Shown piece by piece: positions 9,625-17,833 of a stretch of 64,000 bases of DNA. Every line of letters begins with the position of its first letter. Positions within the stretch are counted from its first letter, which is position 1. The translations under genes and the position numbers were made by a program. The notes beneath the pieces are model-generated. The model was given only the letters and a program-made list of their open reading frames with translations, was not told the origin of the DNA and made no database searches. The stretch is from Rhizobium chutanense (GTDB lineage: Bacteria > Pseudomonadota > Alphaproteobacteria > Rhizobiales > Rhizobiaceae). The stretch spans positions 1 through 64,000 of the forward strand of contig NZ_NWSV01000024.1 in the NCBI RefSeq assembly GCF_002531935.1, read 5' to 3'.

Positions 9625-10545
9625 TCAGTTCCGGAAGGCACCGGCGGGAATTGTCGTCACGAGACGGATATCGCGGCGGAAGTCCGATGGCGACATGCCG
9701 GCGATATGCCGGAAGGATTTGTTGAAGGCGCTGATTGAGCCGAAGCCACTGTCCATCGCCACCTGCAGCACATTGGCGCCTTCGCTCATCAGCATCGCCT
9801 GGGCCCGCGACAGCCTGAGCAGCGTTACGTATTTGCTGAGCGTCATGCCGGTCGAGCGCTTGAACAGGTTCATCGCATATTTCGGATGCAGATCGGCGGC
9901 GCGGGCGATATCGACCGAATCGATGTCCTGCAGGAAATTGGCGGCAATGAAATCGCACATGCGCGCGACACTGCGCGAGGAATTCGGATGCGGCTGATCG
10001 CCTTCCAGGCTGACGGCCGTCTTCGACGTCGTCATCGAATAGGGTTCGAGCGCGATGCGCTCGATGCGCAGCAGCAGTTCGTCGACGGCGTGCTGGGCCT
10101 TGGCGGCATCGCCGGACTTGGCATAGCGGAACCAGCGGGCGAAGTTCTCGTTGTCGGCGGCATCCGTTGCCGAGGTCAGCAGCGTCTCGCCCTTCATCAG
10201 CCGGCTGGAAACGCTGATCGGCAGACGCAGCCGGAAGAAATAAATGAGCGGCAGATGGGCGCCGGCATAGAGCGAATCATCCGAGGATTCATCCATCTGA
10301 TGCGGCTGCCCACCCCAGAACAGGCACATTTCACCGGCGCTCAGCCGGAATTCGTGGTCGCTCATCCGATAATGAACAGTGCCACGCATGACGTAGTTGA
10401 CCTCGACCTGCGCATGCCAGTGCGGCATGGCCATGACGAGCGGATGGGCATGAAACATCTGCAGCGCCGTTGGCGAACCCTCGATGCTGCTTGCGCCGGG
10501 CTGATAGATTGCACTCGTGCCGACCTTACTTTCCGCCAAATCCAT
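9625..10545 (-). CDS. AraC family transcriptional regulator
   Basis: This 306-residue regulator has an N-terminal cupin sensor (MPHWHAQVEVNYVMRGTVHYRM, ~residues 40-61) and a C-terminal double helix-turn-helix ending in GFGSISAFNKSFRHIAGMSPSDFRR. It probably senses the sugar imported by the adjacent transporter. It is divergent from the binding-protein gene with an 86-bp spacer, the classic arrangement for AraC control. The start follows AAGGGAAC. It also lies just downstream of, and convergent with, the dehydrogenase/VOC operon, which it might co-regulate. Confidence 0.88.
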   Translation of the reverse strand: MDLAESKVGTSAIYQPGASSIEGSPTALQMFHAHPLVMAMPHWHAQVEVNYVMRGTVHYRMSDHEFRLSAGEMCLFWGGQPHQMDESSDDSLYAGAHLPLIYFFRLRLPISVSSRLMKGETLLTSATDAADNENFARWFRYAKSGDAAKAQHAVDELLLRIERIALEPYSMTTSKTAVSLEGDQPHPNSSRSVARMCDFIAANFLQDIDSVDIARAADLHPKYAMNLFKRSTGMTLSKYVTLLRLSRAQAMLMSEGANVLQVAMDSGFGSISAFNKSFRHIAGMSPSDFRRDIRLVTTIPAGAFRN

Positions 10546-10631
10546 GTTCCCTTTTTAGGAGACAGCCGCTCCCTTACGGATAGTCTAACCGCGTTCGTGA
10601 AAGATCGGCAATTGAAAAGGGAGGATTTTCA

Positions 10632-11906
10632 ATGCGCTTCAAACTTCTCGCTGCGACCGCAGCTGTCGCACTGCTTGCTTCCGGCTCCGCCTTCGCTGAG
10701 TCGGCCAATCTGACCATCTGGAGCTGGAATGTCGCCGCATCGGCGTTGAAGTCCACGCTTCCGGGCTTCAACAAACAATTCCCCGATATCAAGGTGACCG
10801 TCGAGGACCTTGGAAACAGCCAGGTCTTCGACAAGACGCTGGCTGCCTGCGCTGCCGGCGGCGACGGCCTGCCCGATATCGTCAGCATCGAGAATTTCGA
10901 AGCTGAAATCTTCTGGAGCCGTTTCCCGGATTGTTTCGCCAATCTGAAGGAGCTTGGCTACACCGCAGATATCCAGGCAAAATTCCCCGACTTCAAGCGC
11001 ACCGAGCTTGAGGTCGGCGATGTCGCCTATGCCATGCCGTGGGATTCCGGCCCTGTCGCCGTCTTCTATCGTCGCGACCTTTACGAAAAGGCCGGCGTCG
11101 ATCCGAGCACGATCAGCACCTGGGACGATTTCATCGCCGCCGGCAAGAAGATCTCCGCCGCCAATCCCGGCACCGTCATGGCCCAGGCAGACTTCAACGG
11201 CGACAGCGAATGGTTTCGCATGATCGCCAACGAGCAGGGCTGCGGCTACTTCTCGACCGACGGCCAGAACATCACCATCAACCAGCCGGCCTGCGTCGCC
11301 TCGCTGCAAAAGGTGAAGGAGATGAAGGATGCCGGCACGCTGACAGCTGCCAACTGGGACGAAAAGATCCAGGCCAATACCGCCGGCAAGGCGGCGAGCC
11401 AGCTCTATGGCGGCTGGTATGAGGGCACCGTGCGCTCGACCTCACCCGATCTCAAGGGCAAATGGGGCGTCTACAAGATGCCGAGCCTGACGGCCGATGG
11501 CCCGCATGCGGCCAATCTCGGCGGCTCGTCGCTCGCCATTTCGGCAACCTCCGCCAATAAGGAAGCCGCCTGGAAATTCGTCAACTACGCCCTCGGCACG
11601 ACCGAGGGGCAGGTCACCATGCTGAAGGAATTCGGCCTGGTTCCGTCGCTGCTCGAGGCCGAGAAAGATCCCTTCGTCAACGAGCCGCAGCCCTATTGGG
11701 GCGGCCAGAAGGTCTGGGCCGATATCCTGGCGACGCTGCCGAAGATCGTGCCGAGCCGCGGCACCGCCTTCCAGAGCGATGCCGAAGCCATCTTCAAGGC
11801 AACGCAGACGAAGTTCTTCGCCGGCGGCTACCCCGACGCGAAGGCTGCTCTCGACGACGCCGCCAAGCAGATCGCTTCGGCGACCGGCCTCCCGGTCGCG
11901 CAATGA
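10632..11906 (+). CDS. Sugar ABC transporter substrate-binding protein
   Basis: This 424-residue periplasmic protein belongs to the MalE/UgpB-like class of solute receptors. A Sec signal peptide (MRFKLLAATAAVALLASGSAFA, then ES) precedes the mature domain beginning LTIWSWN. The DFKRTELEVGDVAYAMPWDSGPVAVFYRRDLYEKAG stretch is characteristic. It opens an operon with two permeases and an ATPase; a hairpin separates it from the first permease gene. The start follows AAGGGAGGATTTTCA. Ligand unknown: the flanking Gfo/Idh enzymes suggest a sugar or polyol. Confidence 0.9.
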   Translation: MRFKLLAATAAVALLASGSAFAESANLTIWSWNVAASALKSTLPGFNKQFPDIKVTVEDLGNSQVFDKTLAACAAGGDGLPDIVSIENFEAEIFWSRFPDCFANLKELGYTADIQAKFPDFKRTELEVGDVAYAMPWDSGPVAVFYRRDLYEKAGVDPSTISTWDDFIAAGKKISAANPGTVMAQADFNGDSEWFRMIANEQGCGYFSTDGQNITINQPACVASLQKVKEMKDAGTLTAANWDEKIQANTAGKAASQLYGGWYEGTVRSTSPDLKGKWGVYKMPSLTADGPHAANLGGSSLAISATSANKEAAWKFVNYALGTTEGQVTMLKEFGLVPSLLEAEKDPFVNEPQPYWGGQKVWADILATLPKIVPSRGTAFQSDAEAIFKATQTKFFAGGYPDAKAALDDAAKQIASATGLPVAQ

Positions 11907-11914
11907 ATGACGAT

Positions 11915-11937
11915 GCCGGGCGCTTCAGGCGCCCGGC
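11915..11937 (+). terminator. Intra-operon hairpin after the binding-protein gene
   Basis: A perfect 9-bp GC stem (GCCGGGCGC with GCGCCCGGC) with a TTCAG loop is followed by CTTTCC. It sits 8 bases after the binding-protein stop. Such hairpins usually protect the binding-protein mRNA or cause partial termination so that it outnumbers the membrane subunits. Confidence 0.55.
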
Positions 11938-11965
11938 TTTCCGTTCATTGTGAGGAGAAGGCCCG

Positions 11966-12826
11966 ATGCCGTTCAGAACCCGGAGCGCCTATGCGTTCCT
12001 CGCCCCTTATCTGCTGGTCTTTGCCGCCTTCTGGGTTTGGCCGATCATCGATTCATTCCTGATTTCCTTTCAGAACACCCGTATCAATCCGTGGAAATAC
12101 AGTTTCCAGGCGAATTGGGGCCGGCTCTTCTACGACCCGGCCTTCTATAACGCTCTTTACAACACGCTGATCATCCTGGTGATCCAGGTGCCCGTCATGA
12201 TCGCGCTTGCGACCGTCATGGCGGTGCTGCTCAATTCGCCGCTGCTGAAAGCGCGTCCGCTTTTCCGTTTCGCCTTCTTTGCACCCGTCGTCGTCGGCGA
12301 GGTCGCCTATGCCGCCGTGTTCCGGCTGATGTTCAGCCTCGATTTCGGCATCATCAACAAGCTGATCTCCGCCGTCGGCCTCAGCCCGATATCGTGGTTC
12401 GACAATGCCAATGCCGCCATGGCGCTGATCATCCTTGCCGTCACATGGCGCTGGGCGGGCTATAACGCCATCATCATCCTTGCCGGCCTGCAATCGATTC
12501 CCGAGGACGTCTACGAGGCGGCGACACTCGACCGGGTGGGCAAGGTGCAGCAGTTCTTTCATATCACCCTGCCGCTTCTGAAGCCGATCATCCTCTTCTG
12601 CGTCGTGCTCTCGGTGATCGGCACCATGCAGCTCTTCACCGAGCCCTTCCTTATCACCAATCGCGGCGGTCCGGGCGGCGGCACGGAAACACTCGGCCTC
12701 TTCCTTTACCGCCAGGGCTTCACCTCGCTGAACTTCGGCTATGCCTCGGCGATCGCCTATACGATGGCGGCCATTGCCGTGGTCATCTCGCTTCTCAATC
12801 TGTGGGTCGGGAGGGATCCAAAATGA
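11966..12826 (+). CDS. Sugar ABC transporter permease (MalF/UgpA type)
   Basis: A 286-residue inner-membrane permease with six predicted transmembrane segments and the EAA loop EDVYEAATLDRVGKVQQFFHITLPLLKP near residue 180-207. It forms the first half of the membrane channel with the next gene. The start follows TGAGGAGAAGGCCCG. The 3' end overlaps the second permease by four bases (ATGA), showing translational coupling. Confidence 0.9.
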   Translation: MPFRTRSAYAFLAPYLLVFAAFWVWPIIDSFLISFQNTRINPWKYSFQANWGRLFYDPAFYNALYNTLIILVIQVPVMIALATVMAVLLNSPLLKARPLFRFAFFAPVVVGEVAYAAVFRLMFSLDFGIINKLISAVGLSPISWFDNANAAMALIILAVTWRWAGYNAIIILAGLQSIPEDVYEAATLDRVGKVQQFFHITLPLLKPIILFCVVLSVIGTMQLFTEPFLITNRGGPGGGTETLGLFLYRQGFTSLNFGYASAIAYTMAAIAVVISLLNLWVGRDPK

Positions 12827-13659
12827 AATCCAAATCGCAATCCCTCCTTATGCGCCAGATCGCGCTGCACGCCGTGCTCGCGCCGCTCGCGCTGATCTGG
12901 CTGTTTCCGCTGTGGATGATGTTCGTCTTCTCCACAATGCCCGACAACGGTATCTTCAGCCCAGAAATCGTGCTCTGGCCGTCGACCAACTTCGTCGCGA
13001 ACTTCAAGAATCTGCAGGCCGATACCGATTTCATCGGCGCAATGACGATCTCCGTCGGCGTAGCGCTGATCTATACTTTCCTGTCGGTACTGCTGACCTC
13101 GATGGCAGGCTGGGCGCTGGCGCGTTACCGTTTCGTCGGTCGCTCCGTCGTCATCGCCATCATCCTCGGCACGATCACGCTGCCTTTCTCGGTGGTCGTC
13201 ATCCCGCAATTCATCATGGTGGCGCGCGAGTTCCGGCTCGCCAACACCTGGGTGGCGCTGATCGTGCCGCCGCTCTTCAATTCGCTCGGCGTGCTGTTCA
13301 TGCGGCAATCCTTCTCGATGATGCCGGGCGAGCTTTTCGATGCGGCCCGTGTCGAAGGCGTCAAGGAATGGCAGATCTTCCTGCGCGTCGCCCTGCCGCT
13401 GGCGCGGCCGACCATGGCGGCGCTGGCAATCATTCTCTTCCTTCATTCGTGGAATAACTACCTCTGGCCGCTGCTGATCAATTCCAAACCGGGAATGATG
13501 ACGGCGCCGGTGGCGTTGGGAACGCTGATCGGCCTGACCAAGGTCTCCTGGGGCGGCATCATGGCCGGCGCGGTGCTGCTGACGGCGCCGATCCTCGTCG
13601 TTTTCGTGGCTCTCCAGCGCCATTTCATCGCCGGCATCGCGGCCGGCGCAATCAAATAA
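12823..13659 (+). CDS. Sugar ABC transporter permease (MalG/UgpE type)
   Basis: A 278-residue permease, the second half of the channel. The EAA loop is ELFDAARVEGVKEWQIFLRVALPLARP and the protein ends in the GIAAGAIK tail common in MalG-like permeases. The frame is open from 12802, but the ATG at 12823 is preferred: it sits in an ATGA overlap with the previous stop and has GGGAGGG upstream. The ATPase gene follows after 13 bases. Confidence 0.9.
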   Translation: MKSKSQSLLMRQIALHAVLAPLALIWLFPLWMMFVFSTMPDNGIFSPEIVLWPSTNFVANFKNLQADTDFIGAMTISVGVALIYTFLSVLLTSMAGWALARYRFVGRSVVIAIILGTITLPFSVVVIPQFIMVAREFRLANTWVALIVPPLFNSLGVLFMRQSFSMMPGELFDAARVEGVKEWQIFLRVALPLARPTMAALAIILFLHSWNNYLWPLLINSKPGMMTAPVALGTLIGLTKVSWGGIMAGAVLLTAPILVVFVALQRHFIAGIAAGAIK

Positions 13660-13672
13660 TCGGGGAGGCCGC

Positions 13673-14755
13673 ATGGCAGAGCTTTCACTCACCAACATCA
13701 TCAAGCGCTTCGGCGGCTTCGAGATCATCCACGGCGCCAATCTGGAGGTGAAGGACGGCGAATTCGTCGTCTTCGTCGGTCCTTCCGGCTGCGGCAAGTC
13801 CACGCTCTTGAGGATGATCGCGGGTCTCGAGGACATTACCTCAGGCGAGCTTCGGATCGGCGGACGGGTCGTCAACGACGTCGAGCCGGCCGACCGCGGC
13901 ATCGCCATGGTGTTCCAGTCCTATGCGCTTTATCCGCACCTGACCGTCGAGGAGAATTTGAGCTTCGGCCTGCGCATGAACGGCAATCCGAAGGCCGACA
14001 CCGAGCGGCGTGTGCGCCATGTCTCCGAGATCCTGCAGATCAACGAGCTGATGAAGCGGCGGCCGAAGCAGCTGTCCGGCGGGCAGCGCCAGCGCGTCGC
14101 GATCGGCCGCGCCATCGTGCGCGAACCCGAGGTCTTCCTGTTCGACGAACCGCTGTCGAACCTCGACGCCGAACTGCGCGTGCAGATGCGCGTCGAAATA
14201 TCAAGGCTGCACAAGCAGCTCGGCACGACGATGATCTATGTCACCCATGACCAGACGGAAGCGATGACGCTCGCCGACAGGATCGTCGTGCTGCGCGCCG
14301 GCAATATCGAGCAGATCGGCGCGCCGCTCGATCTCTACGACGATCCCGCCAATCAGTTTGTCGCCGGCTTCGTCGGCTCGCCGAAGATGAATTTCCTCAA
14401 GGCCGTGGTGGTCGAGACGCAGCCGGGCAGGGCAGTGATTGCGCTGGAGAGCGAGGGCAACACACGCCTGTCCCTGCCCATCGCCGATGGCGTCGAAGCC
14501 GGTGCGAAAGTGACGCTCGGCATCCGTCCGGAACATTTCGTCGATGCGGGTGCTGGGGATGCCGATCTCACCGTCGCCATCGACGTCGCTGAGCATCTCG
14601 GCAATACCAGTTACATCTATGCCGCCGTCGGCAGCGAGCAGTTGATCATCGAGCGGCCGGAATCGCGCACAACAGGCAACCGCGAGACGCTGACCGTCGG
14701 CCTTCCCGCAAGCCGCACATTCCTTTTCGACGGCGCCGGCAAACGGCTTCGCTAA
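13673..14755 (+). CDS. Sugar ABC transporter ATP-binding protein (UgpC/MsmK type)
   Basis: This 360-residue ATPase energises the transporter encoded just upstream. It shows Walker A GPSGCGKST (~residues 37-45), Q-loop VFQSYALYPHLTVEEN, signature LSGGQRQRVAIGRA, Walker B VFLFDEPLSNLDAELR and the H-loop VTHDQTEAM. A C-terminal TOBE/OB regulatory domain follows, including the LGIRPEHF motif of the MalK family. The start follows GGGGAGGCCGC. Related ATPases often serve more than one transporter. Confidence 0.92.
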   Translation: MAELSLTNIIKRFGGFEIIHGANLEVKDGEFVVFVGPSGCGKSTLLRMIAGLEDITSGELRIGGRVVNDVEPADRGIAMVFQSYALYPHLTVEENLSFGLRMNGNPKADTERRVRHVSEILQINELMKRRPKQLSGGQRQRVAIGRAIVREPEVFLFDEPLSNLDAELRVQMRVEISRLHKQLGTTMIYVTHDQTEAMTLADRIVVLRAGNIEQIGAPLDLYDDPANQFVAGFVGSPKMNFLKAVVVETQPGRAVIALESEGNTRLSLPIADGVEAGAKVTLGIRPEHFVDAGAGDADLTVAIDVAEHLGNTSYIYAAVGSEQLIIERPESRTTGNRETLTVGLPASRTFLFDGAGKRLR

Positions 14756-14792
14756 ACCGCAATCCCAAGGCAGAAAGACGAAAGAGGTTTCC

Positions 14793-16796
14793 ATGACTTC
14801 CGATCAACCGATCCGCTGGGGCATCATCGGCCCCGGCACCATCGCCCGCACCTTTGCGGATGGCGTCGCCCATTCGCGCACCGGCAAGCTGGTGGCGATC
14901 GCCACCCGCAATCCTTCCAAGCCTGGCCTTGCCGAAAACTTCCCCGGCGCCCGCATCGTCGACAGCTACGAAGCGCTGCTTTCCGACCCCGAGGTCGATG
15001 CGATCTATATTTCCGTGCCCCACACCGGTCATGCCGAATGGGCGATCAAGGCCGCGCGCGCCGGTAAGCATATTCTTGTCGAAAAGCCGATCGCGCTGTC
15101 GGCCTATGATGCCGAAGCTGTTTATTACGAAGCGAAGAAGGCCGGCGTCTTTGCCGGCGAGGCCTTCATGTACCGCGTGCATCCGCAGACGGAAAAACTG
15201 GTCGAACTGATCAAGAGCGGCGTCATCGGCACCGTCCGCATCATCCGCTCGAGCTTCGGCTTCAACATGGGCAGCTACAGGCCGGAACACCGGCTTTTTG
15301 CCAATGATACCGCCGGCGGCGGCATTCTCGATGTCGGCGGCTACCCGGTCTCGATGGCGAGACTGATCGCCGGTGCGGCAGAGGGCAAGGCCTTCCTCGA
15401 ACCGGAGAAAGTTTCGGGCGTTGCCCATCTCGGTGAGAGCGGCGTCGACGAATGGGCCTCTGCCGTGCTCAAATTCCCGAACGAGATCATCGCCGAAGTC
15501 TCCTGCTCGATCATGGCGCAGCAGGACAATGTTCTGCGCATCATCGGCTCCGAAGGCCGGATCGAGGTCGCCGACTTCTGGTTCGCCTCCGGCCACAAGG
15601 GCGGCGTCGGCAAGATCGAAATCTTCAAAGGCGGCAGCCGCGAGACCGTCGAGGTCAAGGAAGACCGCTGGCTCTATTCCTTCGAGGCGGACGCGGCAGG
15701 CGATGCCATCCGCGCCGGCAGAACCGAGTTCAGCTCTCCCGGCATGAGCTGGGCGGATTCGATCGGAAACCTGCGCGTGCTCGACCAATGGCGCGCCTCG
15801 GTCGGTCTCGAATATGGCGTGGAGAAAGCCGTCAAGCGCACGGCCAACATATCGGGCGGCACCGTCAAGCGGGGCAACAGCATTCCGCAGCGTCAGATTC
15901 CCGGCATTTCCAAGCCTGCCTCGGTCGTGACGCTCGGCTTCGAGTTCTTCCCGAACTTCGCTTCTGCTTCGCTGACGCTCGACGCCTTCTACGAAGCCGG
16001 CGGCAATGCCTTCGACACCGCCTTTGTCTACGGCGCCGGCAAGACGGAGGCGATCTTCGGCGACTGGCACACCAGCCGCAAGGTGCCGCGCGAGGAGATC
16101 GTGCTGATCGGCAAGGGCGCGCATTCGCCGCTCTGCTATCCCGACATGATCGCAAAGCAGCTCGACCAGTCTCTCGCCCGGCTGAAGACCGACTATGTCG
16201 ACATCTATTTCATGCATCGCGACAATACCGACGTGCCCGTCAGCGAATTCGTCGATGCCATGGATGCAGAAGTCAAGCGCGGCCGCATCCGCGGCATCTT
16301 CGGCGGCTCGAACTGGACGCGCGCCCGTTTCGACGAGGCGATCGCCTATGCCGAAAAATCAGGCAAGACGGCGCCGGCAGCACTCTCCAACAACTTCTCG
16401 CTCGCCGAGATGCTCGACCCGATCTGGGCCGGCTGCGTAGCCGCCTCCGACGACGATTGGAAGACGTGGCTGAACGAAAAGCAGATCCCGAACTTTGCCT
16501 GGTCGAGCCAGGGCCGCGGCTTCTTTACCGACCGTGCCGGCCGCGACAAGAAGGATGACGAGGAGATTGTGCGCGTCTGGTATTCCGAGCGCAATTTCGG
16601 ACGCCGCGACCGCGCCATCGAGCTTGCCAACAAGCTCGGCCGCAATCCGATCCATATCGCGCTCGCCTATGTGATCGCCCAGCCCTTCCCGGTCATTCCG
16701 CTGATCGGGCCGCGCACCGTCGCCGAGCTGGAAGACAGTCTCTCGGCGCTCGACATCCGGCTGACTCCTGAAGAGGTGAAGTGGCTGGAAGGCTGA
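14793..16796 (+). CDS. Fusion: Gfo/Idh/MocA dehydrogenase + aldo-keto reductase
   Basis: A 667-residue protein joins two oxidoreductases that are normally separate. Residues ~1-345 are a Gfo/Idh/MocA dehydrogenase with GIIGPGTIART and catalytic EKP (Lys98). Residues ~370-667 are an aldo-keto reductase. All four AKR catalytic residues are present: Asp408 and Tyr413 (FDTAFVYG), Lys441 (LIGKGAH) and His475 (YFMHRDN). One continuous frame runs through a short basic linker (~residues 345-370), and I see no frameshift. It lies 37 bases after the ABC ATPase with GAGG ahead of the ATG, so it is probably the last gene of the sugar operon. It could oxidise and reduce the same sugar in sequence and recycle cofactor; that is inference. 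Confidence 0.88.
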   Translation: MTSDQPIRWGIIGPGTIARTFADGVAHSRTGKLVAIATRNPSKPGLAENFPGARIVDSYEALLSDPEVDAIYISVPHTGHAEWAIKAARAGKHILVEKPIALSAYDAEAVYYEAKKAGVFAGEAFMYRVHPQTEKLVELIKSGVIGTVRIIRSSFGFNMGSYRPEHRLFANDTAGGGILDVGGYPVSMARLIAGAAEGKAFLEPEKVSGVAHLGESGVDEWASAVLKFPNEIIAEVSCSIMAQQDNVLRIIGSEGRIEVADFWFASGHKGGVGKIEIFKGGSRETVEVKEDRWLYSFEADAAGDAIRAGRTEFSSPGMSWADSIGNLRVLDQWRASVGLEYGVEKAVKRTANISGGTVKRGNSIPQRQIPGISKPASVVTLGFEFFPNFASASLTLDAFYEAGGNAFDTAFVYGAGKTEAIFGDWHTSRKVPREEIVLIGKGAHSPLCYPDMIAKQLDQSLARLKTDYVDIYFMHRDNTDVPVSEFVDAMDAEVKRGRIRGIFGGSNWTRARFDEAIAYAEKSGKTAPAALSNNFSLAEMLDPIWAGCVAASDDDWKTWLNEKQIPNFAWSSQGRGFFTDRAGRDKKDDEEIVRVWYSERNFGRRDRAIELANKLGRNPIHIALAYVIAQPFPVIPLIGPRTVAELEDSLSALDIRLTPEEVKWLEG

Positions 16797-16864
16797 AAAA
16801 GCAAGGAAAGGGCGCGGTGTAAGCCGCCAACCCACTCGCCCAGCTAAAACCCATTGCTCCATCA

Positions 16865-16896
16865 GCACCCCTTGTAACCTCGGTTATCAGGGGTGC
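16865..16896. terminator. Hairpin between the fusion gene and the toxin gene
   Basis: GCACCCC (16865-16871) pairs with GGGGTGC (16890-16896), and inside them TAACC pairs with GGTTA. It lies between convergent genes and contains the toxin stop codon. No T-run of note, so strength is uncertain; it may stop transcription in both directions. Confidence 0.4.
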
Positions 16897-17216
16897 CGCG
16901 CCTGGGGGGCTTCATCGTCGTCTACGGGCAGCATCTCGACTGGAGCGTAAGCATCCTTCTGCCGTGCATCTCTGATTGCCGCAATCTCAACAATGCCGTC
17001 TCGTGAGCGGATTGTGAGCACGAGGGGAGGCATACTAACCTTACGCGTTCCGTCCAGGATTCCCCTCTCAGTCATTTGGAAAGATGAAAGAAGGTCTCTC
17101 TGCCTTTCCAGGCGTTCAACGAGTTTCCTTGCGGCGGCTGGATTAACCTCTGCGATTTCGGCAACCTTGCTCAAGAACCAGCGTTCTGCACTTTTGGAAA
17201 GGCGAACACGAGGCAT
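16887..17216 (-). CDS. Type II toxin, RelE/ParE superfamily
   Basis: A 109-residue protein with the RelE/ParE pattern: an N-terminal helical hairpin with NPAAARKLVERLERQRDLL, then a beta-rich half (PPLVLTIRSRDGIVEIAAIRDARQKDAY). The frame is open to 17237, but the ATG at 17216 shares one base with the antitoxin stop (TGATG), which decides the start. The antitoxin precedes the toxin, as is usual. Whether it cuts mRNA or poisons gyrase cannot be told. The acidic C-terminal tail (VDDDEAPQ) is unusual for the family. Confidence 0.72.
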   Translation of the reverse strand: MPRVRLSKSAERWFLSKVAEIAEVNPAAARKLVERLERQRDLLSSFQMTERGILDGTRKVSMPPLVLTIRSRDGIVEIAAIRDARQKDAYAPVEMLPVDDDEAPQARHP

Positions 17217-17494
17217 CAACCCACCCGCATACGGCATCGATATTCAGCGGCATCGACGATTGTCCGCGCCTTCTCAAGCACGTCCTCCAGATCGACACTG
17301 TCCCCGCGATCCAGTTCATCGAGACCTTGAGCATCTGCAAGGATTTCGGCCCCCTCAGTTGCAAGGTATTGGCTGAGCGCCTTCTGCATTACCCAGGTAC
17401 GATCACGTTCGAGAATTGCGGCGATACGATCAAACTCCGAAACCAGCGACGTCGGCAGCCTCAGAGAAACTTGAGATTTTTCACTGTTCAACAT
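17216..17494 (-). CDS. Ribbon-helix-helix antitoxin (CopG/ParD-like)
   Basis: A 92-residue protein whose N-terminal segment VSLRLPTSLVSEFDRIAAILERDRTWVMQKALSQYL (~residues 9-44) is a ribbon-helix-helix DNA-binding domain. The acidic C-terminal half (GLDELDRGDSVDLEDVLEKAR) would wrap the toxin. The frame extends upstream, but the ATG at 17494 has GGAGCGA at the right distance and starts directly before the RHH strand. It should neutralise the toxin and repress the pair through a site just upstream. Confidence 0.76.
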   Translation of the reverse strand: MLNSEKSQVSLRLPTSLVSEFDRIAAILERDRTWVMQKALSQYLATEGAEILADAQGLDELDRGDSVDLEDVLEKARTIVDAAEYRCRMRVG

Positions 17495-17505
17495 GATTTG
17501 TCGCT

Positions 17506-17528
17506 CCGTAATACAGTGAATTACACGG
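17506..17528. promoter_or_regulatory. Probable antitoxin operator
   Basis: An inverted repeat, GTAAT (17508-17512) and ATTAC (17520-17524), inside a wider CCGT...ACGG setting lies 14 bases ahead of the antitoxin start. RHH antitoxins normally bind such dyads to autoregulate. No promoter hexamers can be placed with certainty. Confidence 0.35.
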
Positions 17529-17611
17529 TAACCCAACCCAGGCGAAGTCAATGCGCCTTGACCCTCGCGGCGGCGCGATCGGCGTCTGACCTGCGCTCTT
17601 GGCATTTTCTG

Positions 17612-17731
17612 CTAGCGCGGCTCGGAAGCCTTTTTCCTGGCGGCATCATCCATCAGCTCATACCACATGGCATTGAGGACGGCGAAGGCGGCCGCCAACG
17701 GCAGGCCGAGGATCCATGCGAAGTACCACAT
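17612..17731 (-). CDS. cydX: Cytochrome bd oxidase small subunit CydX
   Basis: A 39-residue single-span membrane peptide beginning MWYFAWILGLPLAAAFAVLN, which matches the MWYFxWILG signature of CydX/YbgT. The middle AMWYELMDD and the basic end AARKKASEPR are also typical. It stabilises the CydAB oxidase and its haems. The ATG follows AGGGAGACGAA. It lies 100 bases after cydB on the same strand; the spacer holds a repeat element and a hairpin, so expression may differ from cydAB. Confidence 0.9.
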   Translation of the reverse strand: MWYFAWILGLPLAAAFAVLNAMWYELMDDAARKKASEPR

Positions 17732-17749
17732 CGTTTCGTCTCCCTTAGA

Positions 17750-17793
17750 GCAATTCCAGGAAAAGTGCGAAGCGGTTTTCCGTCCGGAATTGC
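17750..17793. repeat. Rhizobium-type palindromic intergenic element
   Basis: Nested inverted repeats: GCAATTCC (17750-17757) with GGAATTGC (17786-17793), and inside them GGAAAA (17759-17764) with TTTTCC (17776-17781). Sequences of this pattern are familiar as dispersed intergenic palindromes in Rhizobium and relatives. I see one copy in the window. It would form a long stem-loop in the cydB-cydX message. Confidence 0.6.
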
Positions 17794-17809
17794 GTCAAAA
17801 CAAAAGGTT

Positions 17810-17833
17810 AGAGCGGTTCAGCAGAACCGCTCT
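17810..17833. terminator. Perfect hairpin at the end of cydB
   Basis: AGAGCGGTTC (17810-17819) and GAACCGCTCT (17824-17833) form a perfect 10-bp stem with an AGCA loop that overlaps the cydB stop codon. On the minus strand it is followed by TAACCTTTTG, a short T-run, so it may partly terminate between cydB and cydX. It may also be part of the adjacent repeat. Confidence 0.5.

Noticed and set aside
10546..10631. AraC operator repeats in the divergent spacer
   Set aside because: No clear direct repeats could be picked out of the 86 bases by eye.
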